A stretch of DNA of 64,000 bases from NCBI RefSeq assembly GCF_963678635.1, contig NC_087068.1, positions 44,619,013 to 44,683,012 on the forward strand, written 5' to 3'. Below the pieces are notes generated by a model, which saw only the letters and a list, made by a program, of their open reading frames with translations, had not been told where the DNA came from and did no database searches. Source of the stretch: Symsagittifera roscoffensis (Eukaryota; Xenacoelomorpha; Acoela; Convolutidae). The translations under genes and the position numbers were made by a program. Below are positions 1 through 12,851 of this stretch, piece after piece (positions within the stretch are counted from its first letter, which is position 1; each line of letters opens with the position of its first letter).

Positions 1-480
1 ACAACTCCCTTATTTGTGAGTGCTGAAAATACTTGTAGTTTCAGCAACAGAGCAATTTGATTTAAATTTAGAATACAGTTGTTCTCATTCTGGAACTAAA
101 TCGCATAAACCAGTGCACACTAGATCTATTGAGACTAGGAGATATCAGAGTAAGATTAAGCTTGGTATTAGACTAAGAAGTTGCACGAATCTATCCGGCC
201 GAAAATAAGATAGCGTGACGAGCAGACGGTGTACCTTATCTGAAATTACTCTATGAGTTTAACCAATAGATCATAACTCAATACTTTGAACGAGATTTTC
301 TGCGTTAGTTATAACAGAACAGAATTAAGGGTAGGATTGTCATCACTGCCCGAGTTTCTGAGTAAAATTTCTTTTCAAAAAATCTGTTCTTTATGATACA
401 AATATCTAAAAAAAAATGGGTATCAAAATTTTTGCCAAAACTCAAACAAATACTTTCAGTTCCATTTTTAAAAATTAGAC
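1..480. other. No gene recognised
   Basis: AT-rich DNA with no coding similarity, RNA gene or repeat that I can identify. It lies outside the Ty3-like pol remains and may include its degraded 5' part, but I could not find a second LTR copy here. Confidence 0.4.
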
Positions 481-628
481 ATTAGATGAAAAATGACATT
501 GTCACCCTTTGGGTGGCCAGGGCATCGAAATCTTGCTTCCAAGGTCAAAAAAAGACAGGCGTCAAAAAAAAGGCGTTGCACGATGCTGAGTGATATATCA
601 CAATCAGTTGATTTTATTCTGATATCAG

Positions 629-1136
629 AACAAGACTGCTCGTATCAGGGCGAAACCCTGAATGTTCCAACTACCTTTTAAGATGTATGGAGCAAAAATA
701 ACATAAAAAACCTAAATGTAATAAAACAAAATGAAAATTTTTTTTTTCCAAAGTTTGATATTTTTCATGAAAATCATCCCCCCACACGCCATTTAAAGTA
801 CAAAAGGATAGATTTCGTTCCTTGAAACAAACCAATCATGGTAAATAACCTTCTTTCAACCAATTTAGAAGGATTTCTAAGACGGATTAAATATCCGCTT
901 ACGCCTTAATAGTCCCAAATTGGTCAAAATGGCAACCTTTAAACCCTGATAAATTTACGAAAAATGATCACAGGTGAAATAATTTTTCAAATTTAAGCCC
1001 AGGACAACAATACCTTTTGAATGATTAAAAAAAATCCGACAAAATGGCTAGTTAAAAAGTCGAAACTTGTCTGAAGAAAAAAAAACCCACCCCGAGCACA
1101 AATATTCCATTACTTTCGTATCGAAAGTCGGAACAA
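629..1136 (-). mobile_element. Family C repeat, left copy (Helentron/HINE-like)
   Basis: A 0.5-kb interspersed repeat. On the plus strand it starts with AACAAGACTGCTCGTATC, then a stem-loop (here slightly mutated, AGGGCGAAACCCT; AGGGCGAAGCCCT in other copies), then the short repeat TGTTCC(G/A)AC. It ends with CTTTCGTATCGAAAG followed by TCGGAACAA, the inverted partner of TGTTCCGA. Other copies are at 1370-1914, 26424-27708 and 48442-48965. By the Helentron convention the hairpin end is the 3' end, so the element reads on the minus strand. It encodes nothing. Confidence 0.7.
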
Positions 1137-1369
1137 TAAAACACCGCAACAGAATGACAAAGTAAGGTTTTAATTGATCTGACCATTTAAAATGGGGAGC
1201 AATTTTGTATTCGGGTGTTTTTGTTTTATTTTTCTATTTTCTTCGGCGCAAAATCAAGTATCAGAAATGACAAATAATCATCGGAATCATTTTAAAGACT
1301 TTCACTCATGATTCGAACGACAATAAAAACATTCAAATTTCAATCATCGCTTTCTTAGTTTTTTATTTT

Positions 1370-1914
1370 TTGTTCCGACTTTCGATACGAAAGTAACGGA
1401 ATATTTGTGCTCGGGGTGGGTTTTTTTTTTCTTCAGACAAATTTCGACTTTTTAACTAGCCATTTTTGACGAATTTTTTAAAATATCATTCGAAAGCCAT
1501 TGTTGTCTTGAGCTTAAATTTGAAAAGATATTTTACCTGTGATCTTTTTGCGTGAAGTTATGAGGGTTTAGAGATTGCCATTTTGGCCATTTTGACTAAT
1601 TTGGGACAATTAACGCGCGATATAATTCGCGCTATTAACGCGTAAGCGGAGGTTTAATCCGTCTTATAAATCGTTCCAAATTGGTTGAACAAAGCTTATT
1701 TGCCATAATTGATTGGTTACAAGGAACGAAATCTATCTTTTTGTACTTTATATGGCGTGTGGGGGGATGAGTTTCATAAAAAATTTCAAATTTATAAAAA
1801 AAAAATTCATTTTGTTTTATTTCATTTAATTTTTTATGTTATTACGGCTGCTCCATAAACCTTAAAAGGCAGTCGGAACATTCAGGGCTTCGCTCTGATA
1901 CGAACAGTCTTGTT
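1370..1914 (+). mobile_element. Family C repeat, right copy, inverted
   Basis: Inverted relative to the copy at 629-1136, so the two form a head-to-head pair with hairpin ends outward and about 230 bp between them. It starts TTGTTCCGACTTTCGATACG and ends with the stem-loop at about 1882-1898 and CGAACAGTCTTGTT. Internal landmarks such as the CCCCGAGCACAAATATTCC and ACGCGTTAAT segments are shared in mirror order with the left copy. Confidence 0.7.
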
Positions 1915-2067
1915 TTGTTTGTCATTCAATTTTCAAAAACGAATGTTGTCGGATATTCCTAGTTCACTAATTCTCTACGCACTTGTAAAATTTTCTAATT
2001 AAAGGACGCACAAAAAAGACATTATTTCAATTCTTCTGGAATTTTGCACATCAAAAGACCCTCTGCG

Positions 2068-2282
2068 AGTCATGATTGACCCCTTTCTAACCCATGGTTT
2101 GATCCAGTTCCAGCCATGATTGGACCCCATTCCACTTATGATTCGAACCTACACGACCATGTTCCACCAATGATTTGGCACAGTTCGACTCTTTTGACCC
2201 AGTTTGACTGAGGATTCTTCCCGGCTCGACTCAAGATTCGACCCAGTTCAACCCCTGATTCGACGCTATTTCACCCATGCTT
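2068..2282. repeat. Degenerate ~20-25-bp minisatellite
   Basis: Loose tandem reiteration of an ATGATTCGACCCAGTTC-like unit, for example CATGATTGACCCC, CCATGATTGGACCCC, TTATGATTCGAACC, AAGATTCGACCCAGTTC and CCTGATTCGACGC. The units are diverged in sequence and in spacing, so the array is old. No function is apparent. Confidence 0.5.
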
Positions 2283-2409
2283 AGATTTTGTTTAAATCTA
2301 TCTACCCTGTTGGAAAAAGGAATCGACCCTGGCTTACACATGTTTTGACTTAATTCGAATTCGTAGCTTTGCAATTGATAATGTAGCTTTGCAATTGTCA
2401 GAAAATAAT

Positions 2410-3490
2410 AACGGGAGGGTCTGGTTTAGTAACTTCGAGCTGAAGAATGCATATAGTTAACTCAATTTATGTAAAAGGATCAGTGAACAAAGCAAATTTA
2501 GTATAGCAGGAGGAGATACCACTGGAGGATCTTATGGACTTGGCGATATGCCTAAAGAGTTTCAAAAAGTCATGGACTCACTTTTAAAAAGAATCCCATT
2601 CACAAATTGTTATAGAGACGACATACTAGTGGCTTCTGAGGGAACTGTAGACGTAAAGAAAGGTACTGCGCAAAGAACACTTGAAAATCTAAACAAAAGC
2701 AATATGGCAGTGAAATGGGGAAAATGTGCATTATTCCAGAAGGAGCTCGGATTTATGATTTCAGAAGTGGGAGCAACACCTTTGGTCAAAAAAGCAGATG
2801 CAATAAACTGTCTCCCTATTCCGAAAAACATATCTGAAATATGAGCATTCTTCGGTTTGATTAATCAAAACGTTAAATTGTTCCCGAAACTTTCCCTCCT
2901 AATTTCTCCATAACGACCAATACTCAACAAAAAAAGTCAGTGTTGTAATGGAACAACAGTCATTCTATTGTATTTAAAAAAGTAAAATCTGAATTTGTAA
3001 ATATTATCGAGAATAGTCCTTTAGACATCAAAGAAAAAACAAGATTGAAAAACAGTTTCAAGGGGGAGAGTGGAAAACCATTGATGTCGCTTCGAGATTT
3101 TTGAATAACGATGAAATGAGAAACACTATACAAACGACCTGGAACTCTGAGGTGTAGTCTGGACATCTGCACACTTTACAAGCTATTTATATGGTTCTGA
3201 TTTGGAAATCGTTATGGATCACAACGCGCTATTATCTGCGCTTTCCGCGAACTATAGTAACAAACCAAAGCCCATCAGACTAACCCCATGGGTAAACACG
3301 TTTTTACTATTTAATTTCAAAATTTCTCATCCTTCGGGTAAAGATATGGGATTCAGAGATCTGTTATCAAGAACGCCTTCAGGCAAAGTTTTACCCCCTT
3401 TCCACTACGACGAAGAGTTTGTCGTGGCTTCGATCGGCAAAACTCGAAATATCTTAACGAATTTATCTAATTTATTCCTGTATATAGAGT
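2410..3490 (+). pseudogene. Ty3/Gypsy-type pol remnant: reverse transcriptase and RNase H
   Basis: Decayed retrotransposon polymerase in several frames. 2548-2844 encodes the RT palm around the catalytic aspartates (NCYRDDILVAS, a variant of the Y-x-D-D box) and the following connection region. 3202-3490 encodes the end of RNase H (DHNALLSALSA) and the linker GKDMGFRDLLSR that precedes integrase in this group. Stops and frame changes separate the pieces and no gag was found upstream. It has the same orientation as the integrase remains at 3.8-5.06 kb, so this is one broken element. Confidence 0.75.
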
Positions 3491-3798
3491 AATTAGAGAT
3501 TGAACGTGGGTCACCCCAAATACAATGTTATATACTAATTTCTCGTCGGGAACGAATAGTTCAAGTACTGTGATGGGTTGAAATTTTACCGATCACTCTT
3601 TAGCTTTTTTTTAACTCAAAATTTTTGCCGCTAACACTTCTTGGATTGGTCAGTCGCTCAAAATTGGCAACAACTCCCACGTTAGATCAGAAAACTGCCA
3701 TCTAATTGTTTACCTATAGATAATTCCTAATTCAACTTCAAAAGCAGTTCGTTTATGGATAAGGCCCTGTTACATTTCATAATGCTTAAGGAGAATTT

Positions 3799-5060
3799 TT
3801 GCAAAAAATGAAGACTGTGTGTACGTCGAATACCAATTTTTCACAAACGCTATTAATTGTTCCAGAAGAACAAAAATTTGCCCTCAAATTTAAAGACGAC
3901 ACTCTAAATAGCGATCATGCCGCCTTATCAAAACAATATAAAGCAAATTTAAAAAAAGGATCATCACCGCTAATACCAGAAAATCGTTGTTCAGAGAAAC
4001 GTTTCCAAAGTTGACCAGGGACGATAAAATTTTATGGGATTAAATAACGACACTAGAGAACGGCCGCCCACTGGGAATCCATGGATAGCATATGAAGAAT
4101 TACGAGAAGGACTTGCGCATTAAGGATGAGCTCCTATTCCTGGACAACAAATTTATGGTTCAAGCAGCGATCCGAGGGGCTCTCAGTTCAAATTCATCCT
4201 GAAATTTCTGGCTGAATTTATCTGGTGGGCGCATATTTTTAGAGAGAACTACCACCATAGCAAGTCATGCAGCTAGTGCTTGAAAGCCGATAATAACCTT
4301 AAAACTTTGTTGGAATCGGAGGACTCGAGCAAACTTCCGGAATTGTCATTTGCTATTGAAGAGATAAAATTAGATTTCGCCGGCCCTTTGAACGCTTTTG
4401 GGGATGAAGAAATACATTCTTCTCTGCATCGATCGATTTCCCAAATTTCTTTCCGCAAAAAAGACTACCAATACCTGCCAACTTCAGTCATTTCTTTCTT
4501 GAACGATAATTGACATCTTAACGGCGCTCCAAGAAAAAGAAATCAGAGTCGACCATGGGTCACGTTGGTTATCACACGATTTTAAATCTCTCTGTGAGGA
4601 ATTCAATGTCGAAATTATTTATTGTACAGTAGGAGAACATAGATCAAACGGACCTGTAGAAAGACTTGTAAATACCGTAAAATCCAAGCTTCTTGCTATA
4701 TCTTACGAATTACCCAAATTGATTTTGATTTCCTCAATCGAAAAAATTTTTTGGAACGCACGAATTACAAAACAACCTTCCATTGGTTGTACACCGTTCG
4801 AAAAACAGTTCAACCATACTGCTAGTACTAAGTGGAAAAACTTGATTTCCCTTGATAACCGTTTTGATCATGGGAAATCGATCTTGTCACACCATCGGGC
4901 GAGGAACTGGGAGCTCCATGATGAGGCAGAGGATGGATACGACGACCTGGACTCGGATCTCTCTTCGGATTTAGAAGCGAACATCCCTCTGGCTAAGATC
5001 TCCTCAAGAAAACCGGACCTTCCGCCAAACGTCACAAGCGAAGCTGACCATTCGACGTAA
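3799..5060 (+). pseudogene. Ty3/Gypsy-type integrase remnant
   Basis: Continuation of the pol remains. 4280-4513 carries the first catalytic aspartate in IKLDFAGPLNAFG. A second frame at about 4530-4715 carries the other two acidic positions (VDHGS and GPVERLVNT). 4719-5060 carries the C-terminal part with an acidic tail. Frameshifts and stops interrupt the domain, so it cannot work as a protein. The D, D, E spacing and neighbouring words fit metazoan Ty3/Gypsy integrases. Confidence 0.75.
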
Positions 5061-5069
5061 CCTCTCGAG

Positions 5070-6030
5070 AAAAAAAACAACAAGATACCCGTACTTTAAT
5101 CCCGTCAAGGGGGCAATCATTGATTACTTTGAAATTACGGTTACATTACAAATTGGACACGTTTTACAAAATTCAGATCTAGCGATCAAATGGAAAATAC
5201 CTCCGGGCCCTCCAAAAACTCTTGTTAATCCACCATGTATGGGTACTGTTCGTGAAAACATGGTTATTTCAGCTGGAAAAAGGAAAATGTCGCTACCCAA
5301 GAAGGCCATCCGGACAGACACCCTTAAGAAGGCGATTTCTGGCAACACGATGCTGACTCTTGGCATCATTCAGTTCCCGCCGGAACTAGTGATCATTCCA
5401 GAACATCTCAGGTTCCTTTTATTCGTCTTCTTCGTTAAGTTTAAACTCTTGGTACAGCTTCATTGATGAATACTTCGAGGTCGTTCCGAACAACAACGCT
5501 CCGATATGTCAGAAAAGAGTCACATATCATTACAATGACTTGAGTCTTAGAGGCGGCTATATGAACACAAACTCAGAAACCGAAGAGCTTAAAGGACCCA
5601 CATGGTCACTCAGACAAGGCCTTTGTCCAGACCCAGACGAAATGTATGTTCCCCACAGTTTTACGGAGAGCGCAGATACGTCGATAACGTAGAGGACGTG
5701 AGAAGATTTCAAGACTCGAGACCGACTTAGCGACACCCTCAGCCTTCCTTTGATAGTCAAAATCGGACTTACTCATTCCTCTCCCTAAATCTCTTCAAAA
5801 ACAGACTATTGTCGTCGAAACAACACTTACCTGGTCCTCTAATAATTCCACTTCAACGGAGCTTCTCATTATGCTTCCCTGAATTCAACTTAGTGGAATT
5901 CTTCCAATGGGGAAAACACGGAACGATTTAGCAGCGAAAAAGTTCAGGACGCCATGAGTGAAATCTCGTCGACAATTGACCAGGATTTGAGACATCCTCT
6001 AGATGAATTTGATGCAACATTCAATTAAAA
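5070..6030 (+). pseudogene. Decayed downstream ORF of the Ty3-like element, function unknown
   Basis: Between integrase and the polypurine tract lie about 960 bp with several open stretches (for example 5239-5466) but no continuous frame. The position is where some Ty3-type elements carry an extra, envelope-like ORF. I recognise no domain, so no function is assigned. Confidence 0.3.
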
Positions 6031-6326
6031 CTCCAGGAACTTAAATAAACTCTAACTTTTTATCATCAACATCTTATCCTTTTTAAGATTTCATTTCACA
6101 TTTACATAACTCTATCATTTTATTTATGTGTACATTTAGATGTACATTGGGTAGCGTAGTTTTGTATTTATTCTCTTTATATTATTAGTGTAGATTAAGT
6201 AAATTTTGTAAAAGTCACCGTTTGTACAAATTTGTAAATACTAATCCCAAACTGTAAATACTTAATTTTTTGTTCTGTTCATTTCATTTAGTTTTGTGCA
6301 GTTTGCAAATTTTCTTCACTGTACTT

Positions 6327-6338
6327 GGAAGGGGGAAA
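6327..6338 (+). other. Polypurine tract and start of a 3' LTR (proposed)
   Basis: The sequence GGAAGGGGGAAA is a purine run of the kind that primes plus-strand DNA synthesis. It is followed by TTGGTGTATATAG, which could begin a TG-starting LTR. It lies downstream of pol in the right orientation. I could not find the LTR's other end or a matching 5' LTR, so the boundary is unproven. Confidence 0.45.
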
Positions 6339-7140
6339 TTGGTGTATATAGAGTTTGTTCTTAGTTAATTGTAAATTTTAATTTTTTTACCGCTGGGGAA
6401 TGTTGTGAGTTGTTCATTTTGTTTGATCTTTTGAACTTTGGTATTGATAACATACCTGCCAACTATGCTATGAATCGACCAACGGTCGATCATTTTCAAT
6501 GTTTGTTATAGTTTGAGAACAGGCATTTTAATTGACAAAATTATTCTTCTCCTTTAATTCTTAGTTAGTGTACCTAAATTGTGCATATCAATTTTATCAT
6601 TAGAATAGTTTATTTATCTAAACCTTGCTTCATAATTATTCTCAGTAACCATTAGAAACCTTCTCCATTCAATTCGTTGATGCAAAAAGTTGTTTTTTTT
6701 TTCTAAAAAAAAACAACTAGTTGTGATTTAAACTACGCTTTTAGTCTTCTCTGTTCCAGAGGAAAAAAAGGACCCTTCTCATTTTTAATTTGTAGTATTT
6801 AAAATTTTCCCAGTTAGGTGAAACGTTGTGCTTGCTTTTTTGTTTTTATTTCATTAGTCTATGACCTTAATTTAGTCTTTGACCTTGACTCATCGACAAG
6901 GATTTCCTTCGGGAGAGCGAGTTCAGTGTTTATAAACCGAATTCTTATACCCCCGCGATTACCGGTAGTGCAACCGGGTATTAGACTTTTCCGGATAGCA
7001 ACTTGGTCCAGAAAATCAACAACTTACTTTGCACAGTCCCAGCTTTTAGTTTGGTTTGAGATTGCGCACAGGCTTGGAATGACAATGTTCTTTGGTTCAA
7101 GCTTTTGCTCTTTACTTCCAATTTAACAATAGGATATGAT

Positions 7141-7468
7141 CAGGGGCGGATCTAGGATTTTCTCGACAGGGGGGGGGCGGATTTTCAAAAAATTTTGACG
7201 AACTTTTTTTTTTAGGTCGACCAAATTGATTTTCCGAGCTTTCCTAAAGCACTAAAAAGACGCTGTTTTGGCCCAATTTTCTGCGCCGCAGGCAAATTTT
7301 TGAAAAACAGGTCAAAAAAGCCGTTTTTGGGCACTTCTTAGAAAATTTTGATTAAAAAATTGCGTTTTTTTTTGGCGCGCGCTTCCCCTCAAAATGAATG
7401 AGGATATATTGGCGCCCAGGGCGCCTTTAGAAAAAATTTAGGTCGGCCCCCCCCTAAATCCGCCCCTG
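7141..7468. mobile_element. hAT-type MITE with 8-bp target duplication
   Basis: A 328-bp non-autonomous DNA transposon. It begins CAGGGGCGGATCTAGGATTT and ends CCTAAATCCGCCCCTG, giving terminal inverted repeats of about 16 bp with one mismatch. Both sides are flanked by the same 8 bases, GATATGAT (7133-7140 and 7469-7476). CAGGGG termini and an 8-bp duplication are hAT hallmarks. A diverged fragment with a similar interior (GTCGACCAA..TTGA.TTTTC) is near 54.44-54.60 kb. Confidence 0.85.
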
Positions 7469-7476
7469 GATATGAT

Positions 7477-8119
7477 TATCAGCTTTTCTAAAGTCTATCA
7501 GCTAACTTAATTTAGTTCTACCTGCCAGCTTTCCTTGTTTGGTCCTGAATTAACCTACGTGCATTTTGCCCTCAAAATAACTGATCTTTCATTTGTTTCA
7601 TTAAACTTTCGGCTCAAATACTTTTGTCGTCATGATGACATCGACCAGAAAACTTGTTAGACCAGCGAACTAACTTTTTTTTGATAGAAAAATCAAGCAC
7701 AACATTAGTATGTCGTACAAGGGGAGTATTACGTCCCCAGGAGCTTCTTTTCTCAAAATAAATTTTCTTACTCAATAGTTATTGAAGCCCAAAAAAGAAA
7801 AAAGGGCACAAATTCAGTAAAAACATTTTTCCCGCAAATTATCTGTAATTTTTGTCATACTTGCAGAGCAATCCGCTATACTTGTTACACAATATTTTTC
7901 TTGTGAGTCATACGGTAAATAAAATATGTGCTCTTACTTCCAAAATATCTATTATGGATTTGACGCAAATCGCATTTGATTAAAATTACAACATTAATTA
8001 AAATTATTTACATTATTTACAATTCACATTTGATTTTATAACACTTTCAGAGTTTTCACCTCAATCAGATATAACTAAAACGTGATAGAAGTTTGATTCG
8101 TGTTTCAAACGAACAAAAT
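7477..8119. other. 3' flank of HYDIN, nothing coding
   Basis: AT-rich stretch immediately downstream of the HYDIN stop codon on the minus strand, so it should hold the 3' UTR. I could not identify a convincing AATAAA signal on the minus strand. Confidence 0.4.
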
Positions 8120-8473
8120 CTAGGGCGTGACTCCTTTCAGGTAAAAAATCCAGACAATATTTTCTCCGTTTGTAAGTTCTCGAGGGCAGTATACTTTCAG
8201 CTTCCCCATTTTCGTGTTTTTACTTCCGTCTGGGTTTCCCTCATAGTACACCATAATACTGTGCGACTTCTTAGCACGAATGGAGTCGGATTCCCGAACT
8301 GAGAAACATTTATTGTCGGTTGTCATGTAGAAGTTCACCGGTTGGTTGAAGACATTTTTGAATACAATTGGTGTGCTTGAGTTGGCTTTTATGACGTAGG
8401 GTCCTTGTGGTTTGGGAGCCAAGCATGTAGCAAACAGCGGGATCTGGAAGTCTCCGGCATGTGACGACGAAAC
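8120..8473 (-). CDS. HYDIN: HYDIN exon w36 (last, with stop)
   Basis: 118 codons including TAG. APKPQGPYVIKANSSTPIVF, SIRAKKSHSIMVYYEGNPDG and the terminus WIFYLKGVTP agree with the HYDIN C-terminus to within a residue or two, so the protein is not truncated at this end. Confidence 0.96.
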   Translation of the reverse strand, partial: VSSSHAGDFQIPLFATCLAPKPQGPYVIKANSSTPIVFKNVFNQPVNFYMTTDNKCFSVRESDSIRAKKSHSIMVYYEGNPDGSKNTKMGKLKVYCPRELTNGENIVWIFYLKGVTP

Positions 8474-11400
8474 CTGCAGGAAACGAGAAAATGTTTCAAC
8501 TATTCACTTTCAGCTTTTCTTCCAAATTTGCGTTTAGGCTCGGCGAGCACATTTTGACTATGACTGGGAGGCCAAAACATATTTATTTATTCTGTACGCT
8601 ATACTTTTTGTGCAGTGCCCATTAAAAAAATGTTAATTGTTATTGGGTAATTTTATTTCAATTTCTTAAATATCTGAAAACCAGGTGAAAACCAAAAAAA
8701 TCTACACAAAAATCGACATGCCTCAAAGCTTCTAAAATTGCTCAACTTTTACAAAAAAATGATGAAAACAAATGTTTTTTTCCAAGTTCGAAGAGCATAT
8801 CGAAAAAATGCGATAGAGCCCAAAGCAAAAAGTAAGTATGACAAAAAACTATCAATGAATTGTCGCAAGGTTTTCAGAAGTGTTCGTCAATTGACTACTT
8901 AACCGACCTCTAGCATGGCCTTGAAGTCTCCGACTGCTGATGGTTCGTAGGTGACATCTAGAGGCACTTCAGATCCACCCACACTCCCTGAAGAGGCAGT
9001 CACCGTCTTCTCAATCGTGAAATCCTGAACTGCATTGCTGCCGTCCACTGACAGAATCTACAAGAAATGTACTACTAGAAAAAAATTCAAAACTGTTTTT
9101 TTTTAATATATAAAATGCTCTATTTAATAATCTCCCCCATTTCAAGAAAAGGGAAAGTGGTTCGCCCTTTTTTTCAAACATAATCTTTTTATTTCTTTGA
9201 AATTACACTAAAAAACACAGCCAACAGGCAGCTGGGAAATAGTCGATAAACGCAAGTAAACAGAAAACAAATGGTGAATTGTTTTCTTGAAAAAATCTCT
9301 CGAATTTTGATAAATATTGACATTTTCGAAATAAGAAGTCAATCACGTTTTTCGTGACCTTTACACTTTTGATGTTCGATAGTGGAGTTTGCCTTCATTT
9401 TAGCAAAAAATGAACAGAAAGTTAAAAATATCAAAAGCCAAACCCCGAAAAATAGAATTTGAGCCTTTTTCCTAAAAAAATCAGCAAGAGCTATACTAAT
9501 GAAAATCACTTTCTCTTTTACATGTAAACAGTCATTTTTATTTTAACAATGATCATTTTATGGCAACCAAAATGTCGTTCATGCACTTGATAAAAAAACT
9601 TATATGCATAAAAAAGTTGAAAGAATTAAAATGGTAGTTACTTGGCAAGTAAAGTCAGTTTTGCTTTTGTAATAATTCACAATTTTTGCAGTCAAAGCTT
9701 GGTTCGACCCCAGAGTAGTCTTGAAGAACATCGGGCGTTCGAGTCCAGCCGGGAGCGCTTTCATTCTGAACTCATACACAAACAGTCCAAGCTCATTGCA
9801 TTGCAGCTGCACTCGGCTGACATTTTCACCTTCTTTCAGGGGCAAATAGTCGACGCTGATTGAGCCCTAAAAACAAACGAATTTTCAAAGAAGTATTATT
9901 GCAAATATTATCCTGTAAAACAACATCCTTCCAATTCGTTTCATGAGTTCTGTCCGCAAAACGTCAGCAGGCGACACTTTTTCTGCTCTTACAAAGACGA
10001 CTCACCTCAGCCTCTGGCGGCAGAGTGACAGGAGATGGTACAGACAGTTCCGACGTGTTGCTACTAAGGGTCACGTTGACTGCAGTAGAGAGGGGGTTGT
10101 GCACTTTGAGAGTGTGAGAGGCAGACTTGCGCACAGTCGAAGTGAGGTCTATCGTCTGCAGCACTCCAGGCGTGATGCTCTTGAAGGACACGAGGAAGTA
10201 TTGGTACTCTCGTGTCTTCTCGTTCGCCAACACAATCTTAAATAGAAATTTCTCGCAAACGAGGCTTAACACTTTGATTCCAGACGAGGAGATGGTGCTT
10301 CGTGCTAGAGAAAATTGGGAGCAACAAAAAAGATTTTCAGAGCTCTTCTTAAACACTATTACAACTTAATTGGTCGAAATCCTTTCGCCTCAAAAAATTT
10401 TAAGCACCATAATGCTTAATATAGTTAAAATTAATAACTCAATTTGAAATGCGATATAGGGTAATTATCAAATCGTGAACTATTTCTGTGAGTTTGAATA
10501 TCTCAATTGAGAAAAAACAATATTTTTCTCTCAATTCAATTTGTCAGTTTTTTCAAGGTCAATTAAGATTAATTAATTGGATTATTTGACACTGTTTATA
10601 CGTTGAAAAAGTAAAAAATAAAAAAATTGGACAACAAATAGATAAAAATAAGATAGTGAAAAAGAACATAATGCTTTCAAGATGAAAAATTGAATCAACT
10701 ATTTGACCTTAATATCAATTCGCTGTCAATGAGCAGGTCTGCGTTGACCTTGACCTCATACCTTGGCAGTGTATGTTCCCTCTCTGTAAGAGTAGAAGTT
10801 GAGTTTGTAGTCTGCGGTAGACATGGCAGGCACCTCCACGTAGTCCAGTCCCTTCAGAGTCGTAGTCGCATCCAGCTTCTCCGGCTTCACCATCTCAATG
10901 AACGCCTACACAACCAGCACATAATTATTGTCATATAAAATCCTAATTAAACTCTTTCTTTAATCCATTTTTGTTCTGAATTTATTTTTAAGAATCAAAC
11001 TTCTTTTTTCACCAGTTTTTCACTAGTTTACATTAATTTACAATACGGCCAAAGCAACTTGCATAATTCTAGAAATACTGTAAAAACTCTTTTAAAATAC
11101 TATTAAAAATACTATAAAAACAATTTGCATAATTTTTAAAATACTATAAATACTATAGGTTTTCGATTTGATCGAGAGGGGCAAGTCAAAGCTAGATATT
11201 GGCAGAGATGATACTGAACACAAAAGGACGCTTTGTCTTTTAACATTCACTGGATTTATTATTTTAGTGCAATACTCAATTTGCACAGAAAAAAGAATTT
11301 TGTGGCGTTGTTTGTTTTGTGGCATCAAGTTATCATCCGTCACCTCAAAGTGGTTTAGAGGATGGATGATAACTATGTTGTTATTTGAATATTCAGAGAA

Positions 11401-12819
11401 TCCGAATGGAGTTTAGTATCGTAGAGCAGTTTTAATCCAAATTAAATAATGGGGAGGCAAATCTTAATGTGCTCATATGGGGGAGGGGGCGAGAGGTTTT
11501 GTATGTTAACTTGGTCCGTTTTGCAGTGAAGTGTGTATACGTGGCCTTTTGATGCTCTTCCAAGATAGGATTTTTTGAATAAATTTTGTAAACTGTATAC
11601 AAATTGTTCCCTTCAAAGAAGCGAATTTATTTTCTGTTATACGGCCCAAGACTGATCTTTTTCGGTTTTTGAAAATTAGATCATTATACGCGAATCGGAT
11701 TGGTTGAAATTAGTTCCTGCAAAAAAAAATCTGGATATTCAATAAAAAAAAGAAGCTCAATTAACAATTTGATAATTTTGGGCCGTATAGCAGAAAATAC
11801 CCTATTTATTATACTCTTCTTATATTACCTTGAACCTCTGGTGTACTTGTAGCCAGTTGGAGACAGTGAGTACTTCTGTGTAGTGGGTCTTGCAGGGGAT
11901 CTCTCTGGTGAGACTGCTAGTGGGCTTAGGGTGTTCGGCTGTGCCTATCAGCTGGTACAACAGACCAGACCCATCTGGCATCGGGAAGAACAATGTGCCC
12001 TAAATTATTGTTAAGTTAACAGAGTATCCTTATTTTTTTGTTAAAACCTTTGAACAGTGGTATGTTAAAGTTCCTATCTAACTACTAAATTTCGTCTATT
12101 TTACCCCAAATGACAACAGAAAAATAAACTTTCCCTGTTTTCGAGAATTCGACTCTTCAGCATTCTAAGTCTTCCCCTATTTATTCACAAGGGAAAATAT
12201 AAAAAACGAGCTATCGAGCTCTTAACACAGAACCGTTTTGGCGCGTTTCGTTACAGTAGTTTCGACTTTAATCTTTGGCAGGTATCCAAAAGAAGGGGAT
12301 ATTAACTGTACCGTGTGTTTCTTTCCATCTAGAATAGTCATGCTCTGTGGTTTGTAGACCAACTCATAGTTCTTAGTGTGTCCCGCATCTACATTGAAGA
12401 CTTCACTGCCGTGCCACTGTTCCCCGTCTATCACTGGCTTCAGATTCCAGTTGGCGTAACTTCTGTTCGCCAGAGAGATCGTCTTCTTGTCAGCGCCTCG
12501 AACGGGTGCTGTGAAGCTGAGAGTCTAGAAAAAAGGATAAACTTAATCTTGTAATCAAGAGATGTAAAAAATCTGAAAAAAGGTGTTCATCTTTCAATTT
12601 CGAGAACTTTTTTCAAAAACCAAACATTATTTCAATAAAATGGATGCAGGAGAAACTATTAAATGGCCGGAAAATTCAAAAAGTTAACGCCATATAACTC
12701 AATTGTAATAGCAAAAGTCTTTTAAATCTTGCTGATATCATTATTAACATCTGAAACGGACTATGCTTAGACAGGCTGGATAGCCTTTCATAGATCCTCT
12801 GCAAATCGCAGAAACCACA

Positions 12820-12851
<32 letters not shown>

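Noticed and set aside
5239-5466. Calling this ORF a retroviral envelope
   Set aside because: Only position supports it; no signal peptide, furin site or membrane segment is evident.
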